Shown here: positions 8,555 to 16,725 of the stretch, in pieces
How the letters are laid out: each line of letters opens with the position of its first letter
How positions within the stretch are numbered: position 1 is the stretch's first letter
From: an uncultured Porphyromonadaceae bacterium
GTDB taxonomy: Bacteria; Bacteroidota; Bacteroidia; Bacteroidales; Muribaculaceae
DNA length: 42,645 nucleotides
Reading direction: 5' to 3'
Assembly: GCA_945916235.1 (NCBI GenBank)
Contig: CAMEGQ010000012.1
Coordinates: forward strand, 1 to 42,645
Made by a program: the position numbers and the translations under genes
Notes under the pieces: generated by a model
What the model saw: only the letters and a program-made list of their open reading frames with translations
What the model was told of the DNA's origin: nothing
The model's database searches: none

Positions 8555-11143
8555 ATGAATTTCAACAGTTTCACCATTAAATCTCAGGAAGCTATCCAGA
8601 AGGCTCTTGAGTTTACGAGGGAGGCCGGTCAGCAACAGATTGAACCGGTACATCTGCTGAAGGCCGTGATTAGCGAAGGCGAATCGGTCGTAAAATTCCT
8701 CTTCCAGAAGATTGGTGCCAATCTGGCGGTTGTGGAGCAGCAGATACAGCGTGAAATAGCTTCGCTGCCTAAAGTGTCAGGCGGCGAGCCATACCTCAGC
8801 CGCAATTCAAACGATGTGCTTCAGAAAGCACTTGATATCGCTCACAAACAGGGCGATGAATATGTGACTCTTGAAGCCATACTTATGGCATTGTTCCAGA
8901 TTCAGTCGCCTGCTTCCACGATTCTTAAGGATGCCGGGCTCAACGAGAAAGAACTTCAGAGCGCGGTAGAAGAGCTTCGCAAAGGGAAGAAAGCCACCGA
9001 TCAGAGTGCTGAAGAAACTTACAATTCGCTGAGTAAGTATGCGATAAACCTTAACGAGCGCGCCCGTTCAGGCAAGCTCGACCCGGTGATTGGCCGAGAT
9101 GACGAAATACGTCGTGTGCTTCAGATTCTTAGCCGCAGAACCAAGAACAACCCGATGCTGATCGGCGAACCCGGTACGGGTAAAACAGCCATCGCCGAAG
9201 GACTTGCCCAGCGTATAGTTCGCGGCGATGTGCCGGAAAATCTGCGCAGCAAGCAGATATTCTCCCTTGATATGGGTGCACTCGTGGCCGGAGCCAAATA
9301 TAAAGGTGAATTCGAGGAAAGACTTAAAGCCATCGTCAACGAAGTGACACAAAGCGAAGGCGAAATCATACTGTTCATAGATGAGATCCATACCTTGGTT
9401 GGAGCTGGAAAAGGAGAGGGCGCAATGGATGCCGCCAATATCCTCAAACCGGCGCTCGCCCGAGGTGAACTCCGCAGCATCGGTGCCACCACGCTCGATG
9501 AATATCAGAAATACTTTGAAAAGGATAAGGCTCTGGAACGCCGATTCCAGAAGGTGATGATCAACGAGCCTGACGAGACCAGCGCTATCGCTATTCTCCG
9601 TGGTCTGAAGGAGCGTTATGAGAACCACCACAAGGTGCGTATCCGTGATGAGGCGATTATTGCCGCCGTGCAGCTTTCCGAGCGATATATCACCGACCGA
9701 TTCCTTCCGGATAAAGCCATCGATCTTGTAGATGAGGCAGCCTCGAAACTGAAAATCGAGATTGACTCCGTGCCTCAGGCGCTCGATGAGATTACGCGCC
9801 GCATCGCTCAGAAAGAGATTGAGCGCGAAGCCATCAAACGCGAAGGCGACAAAGAGAAGGTGCGCGACATCGAGAAAGAGCTTGCTCAGCTTCGCGATGA
9901 GGAGAAAGACTTCACGGCTAAATGGAAGGCTGAGAAGGAGCTTATCAACCGGATTCAGCAGAATAAAATTGATATTGAACAGCTCAACTTCGAGGCTGAA
10001 CGGGCAGAGCGCGAAGGCGATTATGCCAAAGTGGCAGAAATCCGTTATTCACGCGTTCAGCAGAAGGAGCAGGAAAACAAACAGATTCAGGAACAGCTCA
10101 AATCCATGCAGGGTGAGAAAGCCCTGATTAAGGAGGAAGTTGACGCTGAGGATATCGCTGACGTTGTATCGCGCTGGACCGGCATCCCTGTACGTAAGAT
10201 GGTCCAGAGCGAGAAAGACAAGCTGCTGCATCTCGAAGCCGAACTTCATAACAGAGTTGTCGGTCAGGATGAGGCGATATCGGCTATTGCCGACGCTGTT
10301 CGACGCAGCCGTGCCGGTCTGAACGATCCGCGACGCCCGATAGGTTCGTTTATCTTCCTCGGTACTACCGGCGTAGGTAAAACTGAGCTTGCAAAAGCCC
10401 TGGCAGAATATCTGTTCGACGACGAAAATATGATGACCCGAATCGATATGAGCGAATATCAGGAGAAGCATGCAGTCAGCCGACTGGTGGGAGCGCCTCC
10501 GGGATACGTCGGTTACGATGAGGGTGGCCAGCTTACCGAGGCCGTACGCCGCAAGCCTTATTCGGTGGTTCTTTTCGATGAGATCGAGAAGGCACATCCC
10601 GATGTGTTCAACATCCTGCTTCAGGTGCTTGATGACGGCCGTCTGACCGACAACAAGGGGAGAATGGTCAACTTCAAGAATACGATTATCATCATGACCT
10701 CCAATATGGGGTCGGCCGTAATCCGCGACAACTTCGCGAAACTGACTCCGGAAAACAAGGATGAGATTGTAGAGCAAACGAAAGAGCAAGTGCTGGAAAT
10801 GCTCAAGCAGACCATCCGGCCCGAGTTCCTCAACCGTATCGACGAAACAATCATGTTTACCCCGCTTAACCGCGATGAGATAGAGGAGATCGTGGGTCTT
10901 CAGGTGAAGAGTGTACGCCGTATGCTTGCCACCAACGGGATCACCCTTGAAGTTACGCCGGCTGCCCTGTCGTTCCTTGCTGACGAAGGATATGATCCTG
11001 AGTTCGGCGCCCGCCCCGTGAAGCGTGTGATCCATCGTCTGGTGCTTAACCGTCTGTCGAAAGACATACTGGCTCAGAAAGTCGACCGGGAGAACCCGAT
11101 TGTAATCGATGCCGTTGACGGACAGCTGGTTTTCAAGAACTAA
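8555..11143 (+). CDS. clpB: ATP-dependent protein disaggregase ClpB
   Basis: This 862-residue Hsp100 hexameric AAA+ chaperone threads aggregated proteins through its pore and works with DnaK/DnaJ/GrpE in the cytosol. The N domain (about 1-150) has a double Clp-N repeat ([31 protein letters not shown]). Two ATPase domains follow: Walker A GEPGTGKT at 204-211 and GTTGVGKT at 603-610, with Walker [11 protein letters not shown] and [11 protein letters not shown]. Pore loops are [11 protein letters not shown] and [13 protein letters not shown]. The Glu/Lys/Arg-rich coiled-coil M domain (about 410-520) separates ClpB from ClpA/ClpC. Length is normal. It is monocistronic or shares readthrough with the lipoprotein gene, since a strong terminator follows. 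Confidence 0.97.
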   Translation: MNFNSFTIKSQEAIQKALEFTREAGQQQIEPVHLLKAVISEGESVVKFLFQKIGANLAVVEQQIQREIASLPKVSGGEPYLSRNSNDVLQKALDIAHKQGDEYVTLEAILMALFQIQSPASTILKDAGLNEKELQSAVEELRKGKKATDQSAEETYNSLSKYAINLNERARSGKLDPVIGRDDEIRRVLQILSRRTKNNPMLIGEPGTGKTAIAEGLAQRIVRGDVPENLRSKQIFSLDMGALVAGAKYKGEFEERLKAIVNEVTQSEGEIILFIDEIHTLVGAGKGEGAMDAANILKPALARGELRSIGATTLDEYQKYFEKDKALERRFQKVMINEPDETSAIAILRGLKERYENHHKVRIRDEAIIAAVQLSERYITDRFLPDKAIDLVDEAASKLKIEIDSVPQALDEITRRIAQKEIEREAIKREGDKEKVRDIEKELAQLRDEEKDFTAKWKAEKELINRIQQNKIDIEQLNFEAERAEREGDYAKVAEIRYSRVQQKEQENKQIQEQLKSMQGEKALIKEEVDAEDIADVVSRWTGIPVRKMVQSEKDKLLHLEAELHNRVVGQDEAISAIADAVRRSRAGLNDPRRPIGSFIFLGTTGVGKTELAKALAEYLFDDENMMTRIDMSEYQEKHAVSRLVGAPPGYVGYDEGGQLTEAVRRKPYSVVLFDEIEKAHPDVFNILLQVLDDGRLTDNKGRMVNFKNTIIIMTSNMGSAVIRDNFAKLTPENKDEIVEQTKEQVLEMLKQTIRPEFLNRIDETIMFTPLNRDEIEEIVGLQVKSVRRMLATNGITLEVTPAALSFLADEGYDPEFGARPVKRVIHRLVLNRLSKDILAQKVDRENPIVIDAVDGQLVFKN

Positions 11144-11170
11144 ACAGAACTTCAGATTGTTTAACCTTTG

Positions 11171-11213
11171 AAAGGTTCTTGCCGCAGGGCAACCTGTCAC
11201 AAGAACCTTTTTT
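11171..11213 (+). terminator. Rho-independent terminator after clpB
   Basis: The 11-bp inverted repeat AAAGGTTCTTG (11171-11181) pairs with CAAGAACCTTT (11200-11210), and the last T's extend into a run of six. It starts 28 nt after the clpB stop. Confidence 0.85.
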
Positions 11214-11254
11214 ATGGACAAACAAACATATTTAAATTTATAAATTTAGGGAAA

Positions 11255-11731
11255 ATGAAGAAGTATTTTTATTATCTTTTGCTCTTATTGCCTCTGGCAA
11301 TGGTCGCTGTATCCTGCGACGATGACGATGATGAAATGCCCAATGTCGGGATTCAATGCGATATATCGGGTGGCGTATTCTATGAGAATGCTATCTATGT
11401 AGAGCAGGGTACATCGCTCAAAATTGATGCGCTGAAACTGATTAACCACACGGACAAGGATGGCGCTCTGGGGGCAGTGTCGTACTACTGGGATCATTAT
11501 ATGATCGGTACGAGCGTAGCTCAGCCCTATGAGTTGGTTATTGACACCGCCGACCTTCCTGTCGGAGACCATTTGCTCCAGGCCCGGATGCCTATCTATG
11601 TAGTTGACTATCCTATGTGCTGGGGATATATTGAGTATAAAGTCGTGATTTTGGCTCAAGGCTCTGAACTTCCCGGCGACGGAACGCCGAGCACGCACAC
11701 TGTCACAGGCATTGTCAAGGCTAAAGAATGA
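11255..11731 (+). CDS. Small lipoprotein with Asp-rich surface-export-like signal
   Basis: From the ATG at 11255 this is 158 residues. The signal peptide ends in a lipobox (VAVSC, C21). The mature protein begins C-DDDDDE, matching the acidic lipoprotein export signal that sends Bacteroidota lipoproteins to the cell surface. The rest looks beta-rich, with VSYYWDHYMIGTSVAQPYEL, DLPVGDHLLQARMPI and GYIEYKVVI, like an Ig-type or calcium-binding-like sandwich domain. I do not recognise a named family. The gene lies between two strong terminators, so it should have its own promoter; the A/T-rich stretch at 11225-11250 has only an imperfect box (TAAATTTA). An ORF start upstream at 11168 would run through the clpB terminator and is not plausible. 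Confidence 0.75.
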   Translation: MKKYFYYLLLLLPLAMVAVSCDDDDDEMPNVGIQCDISGGVFYENAIYVEQGTSLKIDALKLINHTDKDGALGAVSYYWDHYMIGTSVAQPYELVIDTADLPVGDHLLQARMPIYVVDYPMCWGYIEYKVVILAQGSELPGDGTPSTHTVTGIVKAKE

Positions 11732-11759
11732 TCCTTTCTCAGGGTACTATTGATAAACA

Positions 11760-11807
11760 AACCGCAACCTTCCGGGAGATACTCAGGAAGGTTGCGGTTC
11801 GTTTTTT
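11760..11807 (+). terminator. Strong terminator after the lipoprotein gene
   Basis: A 14-bp perfect inverted repeat (11760-11773 with 11786-11799, core CCGCAACCTTCC) is followed by GTTCG and six T's at 11802-11807. The minus-strand side has a weaker T-rich run, so it may work in both directions. Confidence 0.88.
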
Positions 11808-12137
11808 GCTTTTGTGACCCTTTATTCTTCCTTATTACCCCAAGCCGTCAACGGTATATTATCATTTCCGAACATGGTGCGAAACAGGATGACTGTCAAT
11901 GCCGGAGTTATATTTGAAAGCGCAAAATCAAATTTCGGCACATCAGAATTCAGGCCGCTGTCAGGAAGGTGGGTTGTGGAACGTAATAACATCTTCCATT
12001 ACGTCTTTTGCGGGACGAAAGTTACCATCGCCTCGGCCACTCGCCGTGCATCTTTGTCCGCTTGTTTCGGTCACAATGGAGCCCCATTGCTCCCTCACTG
12101 CGCGAACAAATCTGCGCAACGATTGACCGCCTGGTCG
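11808..12137. other. Intergenic stretch with one possible 56-residue minus-strand ORF
   Basis: No convincing gene is present. On the minus strand an ATG at 11992 opens a 56-codon frame to TAA at 11822-11824; its product ends in FRTMFGNDNIPLTAWGNKEE. A second open stretch continues the acetyltransferase frame past its stop, from 12137 to near 11965. Either could be chance or the remains of a gene. The long plus-strand frame across this region is mostly a shadow of the acetyltransferase gene. Confidence 0.3.
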
Positions 12138-12716
12138 TTAACATATATTGTCGAACCGGCTCTTGATGACTTTGGCGGGTACACCGCCCACCACTGTGTT
12201 AGCCGGGACATCTTTTGTTACGACCGATCCGGCTCCTACCACTGCGTTGTCACCAATCGTCACACCCTGAAGGATGGTGGAATTAGAGCCTATCCATACG
12301 TTGCGCCCGAGAATAATAGGAGCGGCGTGGGTATAACGCCGTCGGTCAGGATCGAGATAATGGTTGAGAGTAGCGAACACCACGTTATGCCCGATCTGGG
12401 AGCAATCTCCGAGCACCACTCCGCCATGATCCTGGAAATGACAGCAGGCATTGATGAAGACTCCGCGTCCGATAACAAGATTTTTCCCAAAGTCGGAGTA
12501 GAGCGGAGGGAACACCTTGGCAGAGACAGGAACTTCCATTCCGGTAAGCTCTGTAAGCAGAGCGTTGATCTCTTCCTGAGAGTGGTACTGGGAATTGAGG
12601 CGGAAAGTGATACGCCGGGCTTCCTCGCTCATGTGGTCCATGAAGCGGTATACTCCCGGCGAGGTCAGCGGCCTGCCTTCCCGGATATGTTCGTTAAATT
12701 GTTCAAGGGTAATCAT
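12138..12716 (-). CDS. Maltose/galactoside-type O-acetyltransferase (hexapeptide repeat)
   Basis: This 192-residue enzyme of the left-handed beta-helix acyltransferase superfamily transfers acetyl from acetyl-CoA to a sugar hydroxyl. An N-terminal helical Mac domain (about 1-60, ending in [13 protein letters not shown]) is followed by [20 protein letters not shown] and hexapeptide repeats: [40 protein letters not shown]. The active-site His is probably in [11 protein letters not shown]. The end, [11 protein letters not shown], is typical of the family. The natural acceptor cannot be told; paralogues are common. A good -7 box lies about 90 nt upstream, divergent from the alpha/beta-hydrolase operon. 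Confidence 0.9.
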   Translation of the reverse strand: MITLEQFNEHIREGRPLTSPGVYRFMDHMSEEARRITFRLNSQYHSQEEINALLTELTGMEVPVSAKVFPPLYSDFGKNLVIGRGVFINACCHFQDHGGVVLGDCSQIGHNVVFATLNHYLDPDRRRYTHAAPIILGRNVWIGSNSTILQGVTIGDNAVVGAGSVVTKDVPANTVVGGVPAKVIKSRFDNIC

Positions 12717-12802
12717 ATTCAGATTTTTAATGGGGCTCGCAGTATATGCTGCGACATCCTAACCGTGACGCTATCGAGAGCAACCGGCATAGATTCCGGG
12801 TG

Positions 12803-12810
12803 CAAAGTTA
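12803..12810 (-). promoter_or_regulatory. -7 box of the acetyltransferase promoter
   Basis: On the minus strand TAACTTTG is a perfect TAnnTTTG match about 87 nt before the start codon. The -33 element is weak. Confidence 0.55.
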
Positions 12811-12904
12811 CGATAAAACGGGTCGAAAACCATTCCGATGCGTTGAAAAACTAAAATTAAGAGAACGATTGAGTCTGGATTTGCGCTTTACGAGGCATTT
12901 GGGA

Positions 12905-12936
12905 TTTGCCCAATTTCGGGAAAAGATGTAACTTTG
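12905..12936 (+). promoter_or_regulatory. Promoter of the hydrolase-MurF-like-ddl operon
   Basis: TTTG (12905-12908), a 20-nt spacer and TAACTTTG (12929-12936) match the Bacteroidota consensus exactly. Transcription should start near 12943, giving a leader of about 35 nt before the GTG at 12978. Confidence 0.75.
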
Positions 12937-12977
12937 GGGGATTGTTTCGACAACGACCAATTTGACTGAATCCCATT

Positions 12978-13763
12978 GTGGAAAAAGATATAGAAATAGC
13001 AGGACAACGACTGCATTATGAAGAGACAGGCGAAGGCCGACCCGTGGTGCTGATGCATGGCTGGGGTTGTAACCATACGACAGTGCGCTCTATCGCTTCG
13101 GTAGCTTCACGCAGCCATAAGGTGTACAATCTTGACATGCCAGGGTTCGGATCATCGCCGGAGCCAGCCGGTGTCTGGACCATTGACGATTACACCGACT
13201 TTACGGAATCCTTCCTTGACGCTGTCGGATTGAAGAATCCGATACTGATAGGCCATAGTTTCGGCGGCCGCGTGGCTATTCAGTTGGCCTCGCGCCGACA
13301 GGATATCGACTCGATAGTGCTTGTAGATGCGGCCGGAATCAAGCCGCGGCGCACACTGAAATATTACTGGAAAGTGTATTCGTTTAAAACGGCCCGACGC
13401 ATAGTTGAGCTGCTGCTCGGTAAGGAGAAAGCCACCCCGATTGTCGACCGGATGAGAGGGCGGAAGGGCTCGTCGGATTATGCCGGTGCCTCACCGCGCA
13501 TGCGCGCCATTATGAGCAAGGTTGTCAACCGCGACCTTACGGAGTGTCTGCCGAAAATACAGGCTCCGGCATTGCTCGTGTGGGGTGAGAACGATGCGGC
13601 CACGCCTCTGGCAGATGCCCGCAAGATGGAGAAGTTGATTCCAGATGCAGGGCTGGTAACCTTTCCGGGATGTGGACATTATAGTTTCCTTGACAATCCG
13701 ATGCAGTTTGCGGCTGTATTGTCTTCATTTCTCAATTCCCGAATTAAAGATACTCAAAAATGA
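12978..13763 (+). CDS. Alpha/beta-hydrolase fold protein
   Basis: This 261-residue soluble hydrolase has an intact catalytic set: nucleophile S94 in GHSFGG, acid D206 in WGENDAATP and H234 in GCGHYSFLD. VVLMHGWGCNHTT supplies the oxyanion-hole HG motif. There is no signal peptide, so it is cytosolic. Members act on esters, thioesters or amides; sequence alone does not show the substrate. The start is GTG; no ATG occurs before the conserved fold. Its stop overlaps the start of the MurF-like gene (ATGA at 13760-13763), so the two are translationally coupled and probably work on the same pathway, together with ddl downstream. Confidence 0.88.
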   Translation: MEKDIEIAGQRLHYEETGEGRPVVLMHGWGCNHTTVRSIASVASRSHKVYNLDMPGFGSSPEPAGVWTIDDYTDFTESFLDAVGLKNPILIGHSFGGRVAIQLASRRQDIDSIVLVDAAGIKPRRTLKYYWKVYSFKTARRIVELLLGKEKATPIVDRMRGRKGSSDYAGASPRMRAIMSKVVNRDLTECLPKIQAPALLVWGENDAATPLADARKMEKLIPDAGLVTFPGCGHYSFLDNPMQFAAVLSSFLNSRIKDTQK

Positions 13764-15370
13764 TACTTGACCATCTGAATCTTGGAGTGACTATTGCGCT
13801 GGCGGTGTGTGGACTTGCCGATATGACAAAAGTCTATGCCCGTGACCTAATGATGCTACAGCAGAACTCCTATCGGAATGAACGCTATCAGCGATGGTTT
13901 TCCCAGTCGGGCGAAAGCACGAATCTCGGGCGAATCTTCTGCTGCGTGGCGCTGATGTTTCTGCTTGTTGAGCGAATACCAGTGTTCGCTTCGGCCATAG
14001 TCGGTATCGTAGTCACTATAGCTCAACTTGTCAATCTCTGCCGCCAGCATTACAAAAAGCCTTTGGCCTGGACCAACAGGGCCAAGCGCATATATGCCAC
14101 GATGTGGGTGATTTCCGCTATCATCGCCGGTGTAGTCGGCGGTCTGTGTGGATTGAAAGCACTATGTGAGGTGATTATAGCCATGCTGATAGCCTCTCCG
14201 TTGATTCTGCTTGCCGCCAACGATCTGCTTCGCCCGGTGGAGAAACATATCAACCGGAAATATTACAACGAAGCCGCATCCATACTCGCTTCGATGCCTG
14301 ATCTGAAGATCATCGGAATCACGGGAAGCTATGGCAAGACCTCGACGAAGCATTATCTTCACCGCATTCTGGAAGAGCATTTCTCAACGGCTATGACGCC
14401 CGGGAGTTTCAATACCACACTGGGAGTGATCCGCACCGTGCGCGAGTACCTCAAACCATATAATGAGGTATTTATAGTTGAGATGGGAGCCAAGCAGCCG
14501 GGAGATATCAAAGAGATATGCGACCTTGTGCATCCTGACCTTGGGATAATCACAGCAGTGGGTGAACAGCATCTGGAATCGTTCGGATCGATTGAGAATG
14601 TTCAGCATACAAAGTTCGAACTGGCCGATGCCATTCCGGCAGATGGAGTAGTGGTGGTCAACGAAGACTTCCCCTATGTGGCAAACCGGGAAGTAAAGAA
14701 TACGGATTGTATCCGTTACAGCGTACATTCGGAGTCGGGTAAAGGCGTAGGCGGCAACGCCGATTATGTCGCTACCGACATCGAATACACTCCGGAAGGC
14801 ACACGCTTCAAACTGGTGGGTCCGGGAATGAAAGCGCCGCTGGAACTGACCACACGGCTGATAGGGGAGTGCAATGTGTCGAACCTACTGGCAGCAGTAA
14901 TAGTGGCCCTGAAGCTCGGAGTACCTGAGGAAAAGATAAAATACGCCGTCGGGCAGATTGAGCAGGTGGAACACCGTCTAAGCCTCAAACGTACCCCGGC
15001 AGGTGTAACTATAATTGATGATGCCTTTAATTCCAACCCTCAGGGGTCGAAGATGGCGCTTGAAGCTCTGGCGATGATGAAACCCGGCAAGCGGATTGTC
15101 ATCACTCCGGGCATGATAGAATTAGGCGCACTTCAGGAAGAGGCCAACCGCGAATTCGGCCATAATATAGCGAAGAATGCCGATGTGGCTATAGTCGTTG
15201 GCCAATACAATCGCGAAGCGATACTCGCTGGCATAGATGAAGTGAAAGATTCGAAGGTAAAAGTTCTGGGTGTGGATTCCTTTGCTGAAGCTCAGGCGGA
15301 ACTTCAGAAGATAGTGGCGCCCGGCGATTTCGTGCTCTATGAAAATGACCTTCCGGACACTTTTAAGTAA
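13760..15370 (+). CDS. Membrane-anchored MurF-like Mur ligase
   Basis: This 536-residue protein has an unusual N-terminal membrane region (about 1-155) with some five hydrophobic segments (near 7-20, 58-72, 75-94, 111-132, 136-152), followed by a complete Mur ligase. The P-loop GITGSYGKTS is at 186-195, the EMGA motif at 241-244 and the MurF-type AVGEQHLESFGS at 266-277; further on come LIGECNVSNLLAA and IIDDAFNSNPQGSKMALEAL. Classical MurF joins D-Ala-D-Ala to UDP-MurNAc-tripeptide, is cytosolic and is about 450 residues. I infer an ATP-dependent amide ligase acting at the inner membrane, perhaps on lipid-linked or recycled peptidoglycan precursors. Whether it replaces classical MurF depends on the rest of the genome. 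It precedes a D-Ala-D-Ala ligase gene by 66 nt. Confidence 0.85.
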   Translation: MILDHLNLGVTIALAVCGLADMTKVYARDLMMLQQNSYRNERYQRWFSQSGESTNLGRIFCCVALMFLLVERIPVFASAIVGIVVTIAQLVNLCRQHYKKPLAWTNRAKRIYATMWVISAIIAGVVGGLCGLKALCEVIIAMLIASPLILLAANDLLRPVEKHINRKYYNEAASILASMPDLKIIGITGSYGKTSTKHYLHRILEEHFSTAMTPGSFNTTLGVIRTVREYLKPYNEVFIVEMGAKQPGDIKEICDLVHPDLGIITAVGEQHLESFGSIENVQHTKFELADAIPADGVVVVNEDFPYVANREVKNTDCIRYSVHSESGKGVGGNADYVATDIEYTPEGTRFKLVGPGMKAPLELTTRLIGECNVSNLLAAVIVALKLGVPEEKIKYAVGQIEQVEHRLSLKRTPAGVTIIDDAFNSNPQGSKMALEALAMMKPGKRIVITPGMIELGALQEEANREFGHNIAKNADVAIVVGQYNREAILAGIDEVKDSKVKVLGVDSFAEAQAELQKIVAPGDFVLYENDLPDTFK

Positions 15371-15436
15371 TCAGACATTAGATTCAGACATAAGGAAATA
15401 GTAAGAATAATATATCTTTTGAATCGATATAAAGCA

Positions 15437-16645
15437 ATGAAAACCAATATAGGAGTGTTTTTCGGCGGAAGATCTACCGAACATGAGATTTCGGTGATTT
15501 CGGCCAATCAGGCTATAAATGCAATCGACCACGAGAAATATGATGTAACGCCCGTATACATCACCAAAGACGGCAAATGGCTGACGGGAGAGGCAGTTCT
15601 CGATCTTAAGAATTACCGCGACCCCAAGCAGCTGGAAAAATTGGCAGAGGAGGTATATATCCGACCGATTTACGGCGACTTCAATTTGTATCTGGCTCAT
15701 CCCAAGGGGATGTTCAAGAAGCAGGATATAGCGGCCAAGCTTGATGTCGTGATACCTGTGCTCCACGGAGCCAACGGTGAAGACGGCACCTTCGAAGGCC
15801 TTCTCGACTTCATCGGGATACCCTACGCCGGATGTAATACTCTGGCATCTGCCAACGGTATGGACAAGATCACGATGAAAATGATACTGCGCGACAGCGG
15901 AATCCCGACGGTGGACTATGTATGGTTTACCGACCGGCAGTGGTTCGCTCAGCGTGACGATCTGATTGAGCAGGTTGAGACCAAGCTCGGTTATCCCGTG
16001 ATAGTGAAGCCCTCCAACCTTGGCTCCTCGATAGGTATCGGTTGTGCTCATAGCCGCGAAGAACTTAAACAGAAGGTTGACGAAGCCTCGCGCTACGCTT
16101 CGCGTATACTTGTGGAGCATATGATTGCAGATATGCAGGAGATCAACTGCTCAGTGCTTGGCGACTGCGACGAATATGCTACATCAGTGCTCGAAGAGCC
16201 GATTAAATCGTCGGAAATTCTGAGCTACGACGCAAAATATATGGGTGGCGACAAAGGGACAAAAGGGATGCAGGCTTCGGCGAAGAAATTCCCGGCTGAT
16301 CTGCCTGAGGATGTCACCAAAGAGATTCAGCGACTGGCAGGGGAGACCTTCCGCGTGCTGGGATGCCATGGCGTGAGCCGAGTGGATGTGATGATTGACC
16401 GCAAGGACGGCAAAATCTATGTAAATGAGATTAACACTATTCCAGGTTCGCTTTCATTTTATCTCTGGGAGGGTACAGGCCTGCCTTTTGACAAACTGAT
16501 GGACCGCCTGGTTCAGCTGGCAGTGAAACGCGACACCCATCGGCATCAGAAGACTTTCTCCTTCTCGGCAAACATCTTTGCTATGGGCGGAGGCGCCAAA
16601 GGTGGCATCAAAGGTGGTACAAAAGGCGCAAAAGCAGCAAGATAA
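15437..16645 (+). CDS. ddl: D-alanine--D-alanine ligase (ATP-grasp)
   Basis: The enzyme joins two D-alanines with ATP to give the dipeptide used for cell-wall stem peptides. Motifs: GVFFGGRSTEHEISV at the N-terminus with the D-Ala-binding Glu (E17), VIPVLHGANGEDG, VIVKPSNLGSSIGI in the ATP site, YDAKY in the omega loop (its Tyr fits D-Ala-D-Ala rather than D-Ala-D-lactate enzymes) and NEINTIPGS at the metal site. At 402 residues it is longer than E. coli DdlB (306) because of inserts and a Gly/Lys/Ala-rich tail (GGGAKGGIKGGTKGAKAAR). I chose the ATG at 15437; a TTG at 15419 is in frame. It is the last gene of the operon with the hydrolase and the MurF-like ligase. Confidence 0.92.
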   Translation: MKTNIGVFFGGRSTEHEISVISANQAINAIDHEKYDVTPVYITKDGKWLTGEAVLDLKNYRDPKQLEKLAEEVYIRPIYGDFNLYLAHPKGMFKKQDIAAKLDVVIPVLHGANGEDGTFEGLLDFIGIPYAGCNTLASANGMDKITMKMILRDSGIPTVDYVWFTDRQWFAQRDDLIEQVETKLGYPVIVKPSNLGSSIGIGCAHSREELKQKVDEASRYASRILVEHMIADMQEINCSVLGDCDEYATSVLEEPIKSSEILSYDAKYMGGDKGTKGMQASAKKFPADLPEDVTKEIQRLAGETFRVLGCHGVSRVDVMIDRKDGKIYVNEINTIPGSLSFYLWEGTGLPFDKLMDRLVQLAVKRDTHRHQKTFSFSANIFAMGGGAKGGIKGGTKGAKAAR

Positions 16646-16653
16646 GTCGCGTA

Positions 16654-16685
16654 TTTGCAGGGCAAAGGCGAAATTGCTACCTTTG
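16654..16685 (+). promoter_or_regulatory. Promoter of ileS
   Basis: TTTG (16654-16657), 20 nt, then TACCTTTG (16678-16685) fit the Bacteroidota consensus perfectly. The leader to the ATG at 16726 would be about 34 nt. Confidence 0.75.
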
Positions 16686-16725
16686 CACTCGAAAATTTTC
16701 AAATTAAAATCAACAACACTGAAAG

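Noticed and set aside
10049-11221. Long minus-strand frame (390 codons) opposite clpB
   Set aside because: It is the mirror of the clpB coding frame, carries no family motifs and crosses the clpB terminator.
11814-12854. Plus-strand frame of 346 codons
   Set aside because: Most of it is the shadow of the acetyltransferase gene on the minus strand, and it runs through that gene's promoter.
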